NCBI RefSeq assembly: GCF_009455635.1
Contig: NZ_QPER01000002.1
Coordinates: 1,922,001 to 1,986,000, forward strand
Source: Paraburkholderia agricolaris
GTDB taxonomy: Bacteria; Pseudomonadota; Gammaproteobacteria; Burkholderiales; Burkholderiaceae
DNA: 64,000 nt
Reading direction: 5' to 3'
The position numbers and the translations under genes were made by a program. The notes below the pieces were generated by a model. It did no database searches. It had not been told where the DNA came from and saw nothing but the letters and a program-made list of their open reading frames with translations. Positions 8,595 through 17,247 of this stretch are shown here, one piece after another. The stretch's first letter is position 1. The number at the start of each line of letters is the position of its first letter.

Positions 8595-9362
8595 TCAACG
8601 CCCCCTCAGAAGCTTCATGGTTTGCGCACCGAACAGGCGGTTACCGGCAGTCACCTTGACTTCACCGCGGTCATAGTGCGCCTCGAGGCGGCGCTGGACG
8701 AACCCCCACAGCGTTGTCAGCAACAGGAAGTAGATCGCGAGGACGAGGTACAGCTCAAACACCCGGAAGTTAACCGACGTGATCATCTGGGTGCTGAGCA
8801 TCAGCTCTGGAACGCCGATCACACTAACGAGCGTCGTGTTCTTCAGCATGACGTTGAACTCGTTACCCATCGGCGGCACGATCACACGCAGCGCCTGCGG
8901 CAGCACAATGCGCCGCATCAGCAACACCGATGACATGCCGAGCGAACGCGACGCTTCATACTGGCCTCGATCGACGGCACTCAGACCCGCACGAATGATT
9001 TCCGCCATGTACGCGGCGGAATTGATCCCGAGCGCCAGCACGGCTGCCTGGATGTTGCCCGGCAGGATAAACACGCCGAAGTCGAGATCGTGGAAGCGGA
9101 AGAGATCGGCGGCCGCGAACGCGGTGTACAGGAACACGATTTGCACCAGCAGCGGCGTGCCGCGTACGACCCAGATGTAGGCGCGTGCGACATACTGCAG
9201 GGGACGGTTTGGCGAGAGTCGTAGCAATGCGATAAAGAGGCCAAGCACCGTGCCGAGCAGAACTGCCGAGATGCTGATTCCGCAGGTGAGCCACAGTCCA
9301 TGCAGATAGGCCGGACTGGGCGTCGTCAGAAACCGCCGGAAAATCTCCCAACTAAAGTTCAT
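8595..9362 (-). CDS. Amino-acid ABC transporter permease (HisMQ type)
   Basis: 255 residues with about five membrane segments, including [18 protein letters not shown] and the EAA-loop region [25 protein letters not shown] that docks on the ATPase. This is the HisM/GlnP type of one-component permease, which works as a homodimer when only one permease gene is present, as here. It lies between the binding protein (13 bp upstream) and the ATPase (1 bp downstream). Confidence 0.93.
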   Translation of the reverse strand: MNFSWEIFRRFLTTPSPAYLHGLWLTCGISISAVLLGTVLGLFIALLRLSPNRPLQYVARAYIWVVRGTPLLVQIVFLYTAFAAADLFRFHDLDFGVFILPGNIQAAVLALGINSAAYMAEIIRAGLSAVDRGQYEASRSLGMSSVLLMRRIVLPQALRVIVPPMGNEFNVMLKNTTLVSVIGVPELMLSTQMITSVNFRVFELYLVLAIYFLLLTTLWGFVQRRLEAHYDRGEVKVTAGNRLFGAQTMKLLRGR

Positions 9363-9375
9363 GGCGTCATCCCGC

Positions 9376-10197
9376 TTAGTAGCGTTCGTTCTCGAGCTTC
9401 CACTTTTCGAGCATGCGCGTGTAGCGGTCGCTCTTCGTCAGTTCAGCAGTGACCTTCGCGACAGCGCTGCTGAGCGGTTCGTTCTTGCGCGCACCGATGC
9501 CCGTCGCGATCCGGCTGAATCCGGACACGGCTTCCTGGAACATGTTTCCGGACACCTTCTGGAATTGAGCGGCGCTTTCGGCTGTGGTGCCGTATGCGTC
9601 GACCTGCTGCAGCCGGAATGCCTGGAAAGCGTCGGCATCGGTGCCGTAGACAACAATGTTCATTGGCGGCTTATGCGCGGCAGTGAGCTTGTCGTTTTCC
9701 TTTTCCAGCAGCGAGCGGATCGTCGACCCGTTGATCACCGCGACCTTCAGGCCGGACAGATCGTCGAGCGAATGAACATTCCTGGGATTGCCGCGCGGCA
9801 CCATGATCGACTGGCTCGAATACATGTAGTCGATGATGTCGATGATTTCGCGCCGCTCCGGCTTATCGAACAACTGGCCGATGATCAGGTCGCATTGCCG
9901 CGCCTTTAGCGCGGGAATCTGGCCGCTGAACGGCACGTTCCGCCATTCGACCTTCAGGTTGCCCAGCGACTTTGCGACATCACGCGCGACGTCGACCGAG
10001 AATCCCTGCGGTTGCTGCTGCTCGTCGTAGAAAGCGAGCGGCGGCGCGTCCATGCTCGAGCAATAGACGAGCGTGCCGCGCTTGAGCAGGCCTGCCGGTT
10101 GCGAATCCGCCGCGAACGTCATCCCTGCGTGCAACAGCATCGATACGCCTGCGCAAAAGGCGGCGCGACGAAAACGCATGATCTTCTTTCCTGACAT
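9376..10197 (-). CDS. Periplasmic amino-acid-binding protein of the ABC transporter
   Basis: About 273 residues from the ATG at 10197, which has an AGGAG ribosome site; an upstream ATG at 10284 lacks one. The signal peptide runs MRFRRAAFCAGVSMLLHAGM then TFAADS. The mature part is a SBP_bac_3 domain (FYDEQQQPQGFSVDVARDVAK, then the C-terminal lobe). It delivers an amino acid or gamma-glutamyl compound to the adjacent permease. First gene of the transporter unit and 90 bp downstream of the GntR gene, with which it may share a transcript. Confidence 0.92.
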   Translation of the reverse strand: MSGKKIMRFRRAAFCAGVSMLLHAGMTFAADSQPAGLLKRGTLVYCSSMDAPPLAFYDEQQQPQGFSVDVARDVAKSLGNLKVEWRNVPFSGQIPALKARQCDLIIGQLFDKPERREIIDIIDYMYSSQSIMVPRGNPRNVHSLDDLSGLKVAVINGSTIRSLLEKENDKLTAAHKPPMNIVVYGTDADAFQAFRLQQVDAYGTTAESAAQFQKVSGNMFQEAVSGFSRIATGIGARKNEPLSSAVAKVTAELTKSDRYTRMLEKWKLENERY

Positions 10198-10287
10198 CGG
10201 ACTGCTCCTAGTGTGAAAAGCGACCTCTAACCGGGACAAAGCTGGTGCGTCGCCCGCACGGTGACGTGACTGGCACGCGTGCAACCG

Positions 10288-10971
10288 TCAGTCGCGAGGG
10301 TTTGGGGTTCCGAGGATGTTGATCAGCCGCGGCACCGTCGACTCGATGTGTTCGCGCATCGCGCGCTCCGCGAGTTCCGGATCCCGGGTGCGAAGCGCGT
10401 CGAGCAGTTCCTGATGAGCGTCGCGGGCACGCTTGCGCTTGAAGGTTGCCTGCTCCATCCACAGCCGCATTGGGCCCTCGATCAGCGCATAGAGCGAGCA
10501 GATCTGCTCGTAGAGGCGCGTGCGGCCGCTGATGCCGCACAAGCATTCGTGAAATGCGCAATGGCGCTGAACCCACAGTTCGGTGTTTCCAACCGAAGCG
10601 TCCATGTCGTCCAGCAGACGTTCCAGGGTGAGCAGGTGTTTGTCAGTACAGCGCGGAGCCGCCACGCGCATCGCCAGCCCTTCGAGCGCGACGCGCATGT
10701 CGAAGATGTCCTGGACCTCTTCGATGCTCAGGCCCCGGACAATCGCACCTCGATTCGGACGGAGGATCACCAGGCCCTCGGCGTGCAGGCGACGCAACGC
10801 TTCCCGCACAGGCATGCGGCTCATGGAGAGTTCCGCAGCGATAGTCTCGGCGACGATCCGTTGGCCCGTAGCGAAACGGCCTTGGCAAATCGCTTCGAAC
10901 AGGAAGCGGTAGGCCTCCTGTTCGGCCGTTGCACCAAGGTCAGGGATTCGTGATGCGGCGGATTTCGGCAT
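10288..10971 (-). CDS. GntR-family regulator, FCD (FadR) subfamily
   Basis: About 227 residues from the ATG at 10971. N-terminal winged helix (AETIAAELSMSRMPVREALRR then LHAEGLVILRPNRGAIV) and a C-terminal all-helical FCD domain with metal-site candidates (DMRVALEGLA, HCAFHECL, HQELLDAL, REHIEST). Such proteins are usually repressors released by organic or amino acids. An ATG at 11043 is possible but would overlap an operator-like dyad. It lies just upstream of the ABC transporter and gamma-glutamyltransferase genes in the same direction, so control of that unit is likely. Confidence 0.9.
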   Translation of the reverse strand: MPKSAASRIPDLGATAEQEAYRFLFEAICQGRFATGQRIVAETIAAELSMSRMPVREALRRLHAEGLVILRPNRGAIVRGLSIEEVQDIFDMRVALEGLAMRVAAPRCTDKHLLTLERLLDDMDASVGNTELWVQRHCAFHECLCGISGRTRLYEQICSLYALIEGPMRLWMEQATFKRKRARDAHQELLDALRTRDPELAERAMREHIESTVPRLINILGTPNPRD

Positions 10972-11019
10972 GGAAGTCTGTTGGGACACAGGGACACGAG
11001 TCCCGAATATAACCAAACT

Positions 11020-11033
11020 GGATTTTTGTATCC
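11020..11033. promoter_or_regulatory. Possible GntR/FCD operator
   Basis: GGAT-TTTTGT-ATCC is a short dyad about 49 bp upstream of the GntR start. Its TTGTATCC core resembles TTGTATACAA-like sites of FCD regulators. The symmetry is only 4 bp per arm, so this is tentative. Confidence 0.3.
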
Positions 11034-11200
11034 ACTTTTTCAAAAGCTAACCAGGGAATGTCCCGAGAACCCAATGTCGGGCGGCGGAGCGCTGCGTGTG
11101 AGCTGCAGGCACCTCCACGTCCACCACCCCCATCAAAAAACCTCGCTACGCATGCTCCATGCAACAATCTGATTTTTTCGAGTGAGGATCGACTTGAGCC

Positions 11201-11662
11201 ATGACTGACCAGAGCCGCAGCAGGTTGGAAATTAGAAGACTATCGCCACCGGAATGGATGCACGCATACCCTGTCATCACTCAACTTCGGTCTCTTGAAG
11301 AGGCCGAATTCATGGAGCGAGCCGGCCGGCAATCGCATTCGGGCTATGAGCTTGTGGCCGCATTCGATGATGGGAAGATTGTCGGGGTAATGGGCATGCG
11401 GCCCGTTCACACTCTGGCGCGCGGGGCGCATCTGCATATCGATGACCTCGTGGTCGATGCGGCGGGCCGAGGGAGCGGCGTCGGTCGATCCTTGATGGAA
11501 TATGCCGAAGCCGACGCCCGTGCTCGCGGTATGAGCGCGATTTTTCTTGACGCGCGGCCGGACGCCATTCCGTTCTATGAGCGCGAGAACTATGTGCTAC
11601 ACGCCGCGCCATCAATGAAGAAAGCTCTGGTTCCCCCACTTCCTTCACGCGGGGCGGATTGA
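11201..11662 (+). CDS. GNAT-family N-acetyltransferase
   Basis: 153 residues, a single GNAT fold. Motif A, the acetyl-CoA binding loop, reads HLHIDDLVVDAAGRGSGVGRSLMEYAEADARARG, with RGSGVG as the Q/RxxGxG/A signature at about residue 90; motif B follows as IFLDARPDAIPFYERENY. It is divergent from the GntR gene, with 157 bp between them, and stands alone. The acceptor substrate cannot be predicted. The ribosome site is weak (GAGGA 13 bases upstream). Confidence 0.88.
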   Translation: MTDQSRSRLEIRRLSPPEWMHAYPVITQLRSLEEAEFMERAGRQSHSGYELVAAFDDGKIVGVMGMRPVHTLARGAHLHIDDLVVDAAGRGSGVGRSLMEYAEADARARGMSAIFLDARPDAIPFYERENYVLHAAPSMKKALVPPLPSRGAD

Positions 11663-11782
11663 CGACGCCGATGCGGTCAATGCCGGCACTCACCGACTGC
11701 CCGGTGACAGAGAAAAGTACTTGCCACGACTCGCTTCCTGTAGCGATTCTGTTGTAATCGGACGGATCACTCGAGAATCTAC

Positions 11783-12826
11783 ATGGCGAAAATCTGTATC
11801 TACGGCGCGGGGTCCATTGGTTGCTATATCGGTGGACGGTTGCTTGCCGCCGGCAGCGAGGTGGATTTTGTCGGGCGTGCCCGTATCGCCGATCTGTTGC
11901 AGCAGCAAGGCATTACCCTGTCGCACTACGACAATCGACACTGGTTCGTACCGCCAGAGCGGATCGACATATCCACGCAGGCAGTAAAGGCAGCCGCAGC
12001 CGACCTCGTGCTGGTGACCGTCAAGTCCGCCGCGACACCCACCGCCGCGGTGGAACTGGCGAGCGTGCTTCGTCCGGACGCCGTGGTCGTCAGCTTCCAG
12101 AACGGCGTCGGTAATGCGGAGGTGCTGCGCGCGGCGCTGCCGCATCACACAGTGCTGGAGGGGATGGTGCCATTCAATGTTGTCGAACGCAGCCCAGCTG
12201 CGTTTCATCAAGGTTCGGCGGGGAAACTGGAGGTCCGGCAAACACCGGCCTTGCAGCCGTTCGTCGACGATTTCAGAAATGCAGATCTGCCGCTGATCCA
12301 GCACGCCGACATGTTGCCGGTGCAGTGGGCCAAGCTGCTGCTCAATCTCAACAACGCGATCAACGCGCTGTCCAACCGGCCGCTGAAGGAGGAACTCTCG
12401 CAGCGCGCCTACCGGATCTGCCTCGGCATGGCGCAGAAAGAAGCACTCGTGCTTCTGAAGCTGGCCAACATACGGCCGGCCAAAGTGACGCCGCTTCCCG
12501 CCACCTGGATACCGCGTGTTCTCGGCGTGCCTGACGCGTTGTTCGAACGGCTCGGCCGCACGATGCTGACGATCGATCCGCTCGCGCGCTCGTCGATGTC
12601 CGACGATCTGGCCGCGGGCCGCACCACGGAAATCGACTGGATCAATGGCGAAGTCGTGCGCCTCGCTGACCGCCTTGGCCGGACGGCGCCGGTGAACGAA
12701 CGGCTATGCGAGCTCGTGCGCGAGGCCGAGCGAAGCGACCTGCGGCCGTCATGGTCGGGCGAAGCGCTGCTGACCCAGATGCGGGCTGCAGCGGGCGTCT
12801 CTTCGCTACGGCACGCCGCGCGCTAA
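11783..12826 (+). CDS. Ketopantoate reductase-family (ApbA/PanE) protein
   Basis: 347 residues, a little long for PanE. The N-terminal NADP-binding Rossmann motif ICIYGAGSIGCYIGGRL starts at residue 4. VTVKSAATPTAAVEL, SFQNGVGNAEVL and the C-terminal-domain helix WAKLLLNLNNAINALSNRPL carry the family lysine and asparagines of the catalytic cleft. It reduces a 2-oxo acid, possibly 2-dehydropantoate. With no pan genes nearby it is more likely a paralogue with another substrate. It converges on the YbjQ gene. Confidence 0.87.
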   Translation: MAKICIYGAGSIGCYIGGRLLAAGSEVDFVGRARIADLLQQQGITLSHYDNRHWFVPPERIDISTQAVKAAAADLVLVTVKSAATPTAAVELASVLRPDAVVVSFQNGVGNAEVLRAALPHHTVLEGMVPFNVVERSPAAFHQGSAGKLEVRQTPALQPFVDDFRNADLPLIQHADMLPVQWAKLLLNLNNAINALSNRPLKEELSQRAYRICLGMAQKEALVLLKLANIRPAKVTPLPATWIPRVLGVPDALFERLGRTMLTIDPLARSSMSDDLAAGRTTEIDWINGEVVRLADRLGRTAPVNERLCELVREAERSDLRPSWSGEALLTQMRAAAGVSSLRHAAR

Positions 12827-12872
12827 ACATAACCGCGTGTCCGGGCCGTCAGCCTCGCCCGTCACATACGCG

Positions 12873-13208
12873 TCAGTCCAGCACGGTTGCGTCGACTGCG
12901 GTCCCGTAACACAGCACCTCAGTAATACCTCTCGCAATCTCGGTCGCGTCGTATCGCATGCCGATGATGCTGTTCGCCCCCAACTCCGCGGCCTGGGCAA
13001 GCATCCGTTCATAAGCGTCCTGCCGCGTTCGCTCACACAGCGACGTGTACAGCGAGATGTTGCCGCCGAAAATTGTCTGCAGCGATGCGCCAAGCGAGCC
13101 AACGATGGATCGGGACCGAACGACGATCCCACGAGCGACGCCGAAGGACCGCTCGATCCGGTGCCCCGGAAGCTCAAACGCTGTTGTAACCCTATGCCGT
13201 TCTATCAT
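12873..13208 (-). CDS. YbjQ/UPF0145-family protein
   Basis: 111 residues from the ATG at 13208, which is preceded by a strong GGGAGAGGG ribosome site and gives the family length. An ATG at 13241 overlaps the MarR stop (ATGGCTGA) and could be used by coupling. Family features are [17 protein letters not shown] near the N-terminus, then [29 protein letters not shown], the conserved core of this pentamer-forming family of unknown function. It is downstream of and probably co-transcribed with the MarR gene. Confidence 0.88.
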   Translation of the reverse strand: MIERHRVTTAFELPGHRIERSFGVARGIVVRSRSIVGSLGASLQTIFGGNISLYTSLCERTRQDAYERMLAQAAELGANSIIGMRYDATEIARGITEVLCYGTAVDATVLD

Positions 13209-13233
13209 CGCCCTCTCCCGATACGTCTGCGTA

Positions 13234-13698
13234 TCAGCCATTATCCCTATCGATGAGCGACCGTTCCAGATTAGCGTCGATCCTCAGCAACAACTCCAGT
13301 AATTGCGTTCGTTCTTCGGAAGTAAAGCCGCTCAAGGCTGTTTCGCAAACCTCGTCCATGACCCGCTTGCCGTTGGGCATCTGCTTCGCGGCATGGGGAG
13401 TCAGCGAGATGAGCCTGCTTCGGCCATCGGCCGGATCGGGCACGCGTTTGACTAACCCGTCGCGTTCCATCCGGCTCAAAAGTTGCGCCATGCTGGACTG
13501 CTCCACCTGCGCCGTACGCGCCAACTCTGCCTGAGACAGGGCGCCGGCTTTTTTCAGCGTCACCAGAACGGGCAACTGGCCATAAGCAAACCCCAACTGA
13601 CGCAGCGGCGTGTCGACCAGCCTCGCAAAGCTTCGATACACCTGGCCGATCAGCCTCATGGGCCGACCCGGATCTTCGGCGTGCGATTCGCTTGACAT
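13234..13698 (-). CDS. MarR-family transcriptional regulator
   Basis: 154 residues. The winged helix is plain: [32 protein letters not shown], then the wing [13 protein letters not shown], with dimer helices at both ends. Such proteins repress and respond to small phenolic or xenobiotic ligands. It is divergent from a TetX-like flavin monooxygenase, and the intergenic stretch holds two near-identical 12-bp palindromes, one 5 bp from its own start codon. Autorepression and repression of the monooxygenase are strongly suggested. Not to be confused with BetI-type regulation further right. Confidence 0.93.
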   Translation of the reverse strand: MSSESHAEDPGRPMRLIGQVYRSFARLVDTPLRQLGFAYGQLPVLVTLKKAGALSQAELARTAQVEQSSMAQLLSRMERDGLVKRVPDPADGRSRLISLTPHAAKQMPNGKRVMDEVCETALSGFTSEERTQLLELLLRIDANLERSLIDRDNG

Positions 13699-13721
13699 AT
13701 CAATAGGTACCTATATATATT
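13693..13721 (+). promoter_or_regulatory. Near-consensus sigma-70 promoter of the flavin monooxygenase
   Basis: TTGACA at 13693-13698, a 17-bp spacer, and TATATT at 13716-13721. The -35 is perfect and the -10 differs at one position (TATATT versus TATAAT). Predicted transcription start is near 13728, 12 bases before the ATG at 13740. The -35 box overlaps the start codon of the divergent MarR gene. Confidence 0.75.
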
Positions 13722-13735
13722 GCATAGGTGCCTAT
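13703..13735. promoter_or_regulatory. Double MarR operator
   Basis: ATAGGTACCTAT (13703-13714, perfect palindrome) and ATAGGTGCCTAT (13724-13735, one central mismatch) lie 21 bp apart, that is two helical turns on the same face. The first occupies the promoter spacer, the second covers the predicted transcription start, so binding would block polymerase. Confidence 0.75.
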
Positions 13736-13739
13736 ATTA

Positions 13740-14915
13740 ATGAAATCTCTCATGAATGCAAACCCCAGAATTGCCATTGTCGGCGGTGGGCCCGCGGGAC
13801 TCACGCTTGCACGTCTGCTTCATCTTCAAGGGATTGCCGCCACGATATTCGAGCGCGACACGCATCCGCTCGAACGACCGCAAGGCGGCACGTTGGACCT
13901 GCACGAAGAGTCCGGTCTGCTGGCGCTGCAACGTGCCGGCTTGACCGATGCATTCCAGGCGTTCGCCCGCTATGAGGATCAAGGCACACGTCTGCTAGAC
14001 AAACACGGGCAGGTACTTTTTGAAGATCCCGACACCGCGAGCGGGAATCGCCCCGAGGTCGACCGCACGGCCTTGCGCGCCATGCTGCTCGGTGCCCTGC
14101 CGGACGGCATGGTTCAGTGGAACCGGCCGCTGCGCGAAGTACTGGACAATGGCGACGGACGCTGGAACCTGCTGTTTGACGCCGGTATTGAAGGTCCATT
14201 CGATCTTGTGATCGGTGCCGACGGCACATGGTCACGCGTACGGCCACTGCTGTCGCCATACATGCCTCAATATAGCGGTCTGTGTTTCGTCGAATTCGGC
14301 ATCGACGACGTCGACCGCTCTCATCCCGTTCTGGCGCGCCTGGTCGGTCGCGGCAAGATGGGCGTGGAAAGCGACGGCAAGGGGCTGATCGTCCAGCGCA
14401 ACGGTAACGCGCATTTGCGCGGCTACGCGATCTTCCGCGTTCCGCTTGGCTGGGTGGAACGGCGCTTCGATTTCACCTCGCCGAAAGCGGTCCGGGAAGG
14501 CTTGATACGCGAATACGCGGGCTTCGCCGACGGCATCCTGGATCTGTTTCGCGCCAGCAACGATCAATTTGCCGTACGGCCGATTCATGCCCTGCCTGTA
14601 GGGCATTGCTGGACGCACCGCACTGGCCTCACGCTGATCGGTGATGCGGCGCATGTGATGTCGCCATTCGGTGGCGAAGGCGTGAACAATGCGATGCTCG
14701 ACGCGGCCGAACTTGCGCGGCTGCTAGCTACGCACTCATCGTGGGACGACGCTATTTCGGAGTATGAAACATTGATGTTCGTGCGTGTCGTCGAGTCCGC
14801 CGAAGGTTCGGCCGAAGGCGCCGCGACGTTTCTGTCACACGACGCCGAAGCGCTGACGCTCGAAATGTATCGTCGTCACCAGACAGAATCCGGCGTGCTC
14901 ACCGGTGGCAGTTGA
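13740..14915 (+). CDS. TetX-like FAD-dependent monooxygenase
   Basis: About 391 residues. FAD-binding GGGPAGLTLARLLHLQG at the N-terminus, the class A hydroxylase segment PQGGTLDLHEESGLLALQ typical of TetX relatives, and GDAAHVMSPFGGEGVNNAMLDA (about residue 300), the second FAD/ribityl motif. It uses NAD(P)H and oxygen to hydroxylate an aromatic or polyketide-like compound; tetracycline inactivation cannot be assumed from family membership. ATG at 13740 or 13752 are both possible; the GTG at 13728 falls on the predicted transcription start. No ribosome site is visible, so translation may depend on a short leader. Controlled by the divergent MarR gene. Confidence 0.88.
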   Translation: MKSLMNANPRIAIVGGGPAGLTLARLLHLQGIAATIFERDTHPLERPQGGTLDLHEESGLLALQRAGLTDAFQAFARYEDQGTRLLDKHGQVLFEDPDTASGNRPEVDRTALRAMLLGALPDGMVQWNRPLREVLDNGDGRWNLLFDAGIEGPFDLVIGADGTWSRVRPLLSPYMPQYSGLCFVEFGIDDVDRSHPVLARLVGRGKMGVESDGKGLIVQRNGNAHLRGYAIFRVPLGWVERRFDFTSPKAVREGLIREYAGFADGILDLFRASNDQFAVRPIHALPVGHCWTHRTGLTLIGDAAHVMSPFGGEGVNNAMLDAAELARLLATHSSWDDAISEYETLMFVRVVESAEGSAEGAATFLSHDAEALTLEMYRRHQTESGVLTGGS

Positions 14916-15035
14916 GCAGCCGTAGATCTGCTATCCCCTCGCCTCGCAGAAGCTTTGCGACGCTACGATTACTCGAATAAAGCCCAGGCATAGGCATTGC
15001 GCGTACCGCTGACACGACCATCCTGGTTCAGCGGC

Positions 15036-16355
15036 ATGCACGAGACAGCGTCCTTTCTGATCGCCGGCGGCATCTTCGTCGCCATGGGCATTGCGAGTTC
15101 AATGTTCGAGCGCCTGCCATGCAGCACGGCGATGTTCTATCTGGCTGCTGGCTTCGTGCTCGGCCCGACAGGCGTCGGGCTGCTTGCGCTGTCCCTTCCC
15201 CACGACGCCGCCCTGCTGCGCATCCTCACGCAGATCGCGCTGCTGGTGTCGCTGTTCGCGATCGGCTTACGCTTGAGGGTGCCGGTGCTCGACGCGATGT
15301 GGAGCCTGCCGCTGCGGCTCGGATTGCTCGCGATGATCGTCACCGTGCCGCTCCTGACGCTGGCTGGCGTCGGCATATTGAAGCTTGGCTGGGGACCCGC
15401 GCTGCTGCTTGCCGCCATTCTGGCGCCGACCGATCCAGTGCTTGCGCACGATGTGCAAGTCCGCCATTCCGGCGATCTCGACCGGGTGCGCTTCGCACTC
15501 TCCGGTGAAGGCGGTCTGAACGACGGCGTCGCTCTACCGTTCGTACTCGCCGGCCTCGCGCTGTGTTCAGACCCGCGAGCAGGCGTCGAGCAGGTGTTTT
15601 CGATCGGTTTTCTGGGCATGACGGTATGGGGTATCGTCGGCGCAATAGCCGTGGGCGCACTGCTGAGCTGGACGACTACGCACGCGGTAGCCTGGCTGCG
15701 TACTCATCACGCCCAGGCCCTTGGCCTCGAAGGTTTCTTTGCGCTTGGATTGATCGCACTCTCGTACGGCGCTGCGCAACTGCTCCACACGTTCGGATTT
15801 CTCGCCGTGTTCGCGGCGGGTGTCGCGATGCGCCGGGCCGAACACCGCGCGAGCGGCAAGCGCTCGGCACCCGCCGCCATCGGGGCCGTCGATCCGGGCG
15901 ATATCCAGGCGACTGCCGCGCATCCGCGCAAAGCGCATGCATATATCGCCGAATCGGTGCTGGGCTTCACGATCGAACTCGAACGGATCGCCGAAATGGC
16001 CACGATGATGATCATCGGCAACGTCCTTTCGTCGCTCCCTGTGGCGCTCTTCACCTGGTCGAGCGCGGCGCTTATTGTCGTATTGTTTGTGCTTGTGCGG
16101 CCGCTCGCCGTCGAAGCGTCGCTGATCGGCTCACCGGCCTCACCCGCGCAGCGGCGCTTGATGAGCTGGTTCGGGATTCGCGGGATCGGCTCGTTTTACT
16201 ACCTCGCGTACGCACTCGAACATGGCCCGCGCGCCGACGTGCTGCCTCTCGTGCCACTCGCACTGGCGGTGGTAACCGCGTCAGTGATCGTGCACGGTGT
16301 CTCCGCAACGCCGTTGATGAACTGGTATCAGCGTTTGCGTGGTGTGACCCGCTGA
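15036..16355 (+). CDS. Cation:proton antiporter, CPA1 (NhaP-like)
   Basis: About 439 residues with ten to twelve membrane spans. ILAPTDPVLAHDVQV (about residue 135) and LSGEGGLNDGVALPFVL (about 165) carry the CPA1 Asp and Asn-Asp residues for ion exchange, and WFGIRGIGSFYYLAYAL near the C-terminus is typical of the group. It exchanges cytoplasmic Na+ or K+ for protons in the inner membrane. I chose ATG 15036 (MHETASFL), right before the first span; an in-frame TTG at 14997 is less likely. It stands alone, converging on the cupin gene. Confidence 0.9.
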   Translation: MHETASFLIAGGIFVAMGIASSMFERLPCSTAMFYLAAGFVLGPTGVGLLALSLPHDAALLRILTQIALLVSLFAIGLRLRVPVLDAMWSLPLRLGLLAMIVTVPLLTLAGVGILKLGWGPALLLAAILAPTDPVLAHDVQVRHSGDLDRVRFALSGEGGLNDGVALPFVLAGLALCSDPRAGVEQVFSIGFLGMTVWGIVGAIAVGALLSWTTTHAVAWLRTHHAQALGLEGFFALGLIALSYGAAQLLHTFGFLAVFAAGVAMRRAEHRASGKRSAPAAIGAVDPGDIQATAAHPRKAHAYIAESVLGFTIELERIAEMATMMIIGNVLSSLPVALFTWSSAALIVVLFVLVRPLAVEASLIGSPASPAQRRLMSWFGIRGIGSFYYLAYALEHGPRADVLPLVPLALAVVTASVIVHGVSATPLMNWYQRLRGVTR

Positions 16356-16454
16356 GTGATTAGCGTCCGTTGCCATCTCGCGAAATCCTTCCCTGCCGCG
16401 CGATCTCCAGCGCGTCGCGCTCTTTCCGGGGAGACCGCCGTAAGACTTGTGGGC

Positions 16455-16988
16455 TCAAGCCATGCCGAGCCATTGCTCGATAACGGGACCACGCTCACCC
16501 AGCACCGGATCGCTGGGCGGAAACGGCAGCGACTCCATTGCAGCGAGTTCTTCCGGGGTCAGCTTGTCGCGCCTGATGTCCCATTGCTGCCCCGCCGGGT
16601 ACGCGCCCACCACGCGCAGATTGCCGTTGAACGCCTGCAGGCAATGTCCGGTGCCGGCAGGCAGCAGCAGCGCGTCGCCCGGATGCAGGGTGACCACGCA
16701 TCCGCCCGGGCCGCCAATGATGACATCGGCCGAACCCGACGCGACGCCCAGCACTTCGTGCGCGGTCGAATGAAAATGATGGTAGTCGAAGATACCGTCG
16801 CGCCATTGCGGCGGCCATTGGTTATGCTCGAAAAGCGCTTCGAATTCGGCGACCAGATCGCCGCCTGCACCCGGTATCGCCGTTCGGTATATCGCTACGG
16901 CGAGTTTGCTGTTGTTCGGCACCCAGTCGCGTGGCGCCAGCGTGAACGCTTCGTAATATCCCCGTTCTATCTGCCGCTCGTATCGCAT
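16455..16988 (-). CDS. Cupin-domain protein
   Basis: 177 residues with one cupin barrel. Motif 1 is FDYHHFHSTAHEVLGVASGSADVIIGG (His-His-His and Glu metal ligands, about residues 67-78); motif 2 is PGDALLLPAGTGHCLQ (about 102-117). This resembles the YjlB subfamily. The metal and reaction are unknown. Ribosome site AGGGAG. An inverted repeat at 16999-17024 sits 10 bp upstream of the start codon. Confidence 0.85.
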   Translation of the reverse strand: MRYERQIERGYYEAFTLAPRDWVPNNSKLAVAIYRTAIPGAGGDLVAEFEALFEHNQWPPQWRDGIFDYHHFHSTAHEVLGVASGSADVIIGGPGGCVVTLHPGDALLLPAGTGHCLQAFNGNLRVVGAYPAGQQWDIRRDKLTPEELAAMESLPFPPSDPVLGERGPVIEQWLGMA

Positions 16989-16998
16989 ATGACTCCCT

Positions 16999-17024
16999 GC
17001 TTGCGAAGCTGTGTGCCCGCAAGC
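16999..17024. promoter_or_regulatory. Inverted repeat in front of the cupin gene
   Basis: GCTTGCG (16999-17005) and CGCAAGC (17018-17024) are exact reverse complements separated by 12 bases, 10 bp upstream of the cupin start codon. It could be an operator or a 5' leader hairpin. Confidence 0.35.
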
Positions 17025-17247
17025 ATCGTCTTGCTCGACGATGCACGACGAACCTCGGCGGAAAACCTTACATCGCTGCGCGCATCATTTACAAACGCTG
17101 ACGCGCTGCGGGCACGGACTCGTGAGCGTTTGTCATGCAGCCCTTCTCTCCTGAGAAGGCGCCGGCCAGAGCGCAGCCCAGAACGCAGGACTCACGCTGG
17201 CGTGGTTTGCCAATATGCGAAGCACGTCCTGTGCCGTGACGCCGCAA

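Noticed and set aside
13728..13739. GTG start for the flavin monooxygenase
   Set aside because: It coincides with the predicted transcription start and lies inside the second operator; ATG 13740 or 13752 fits better.
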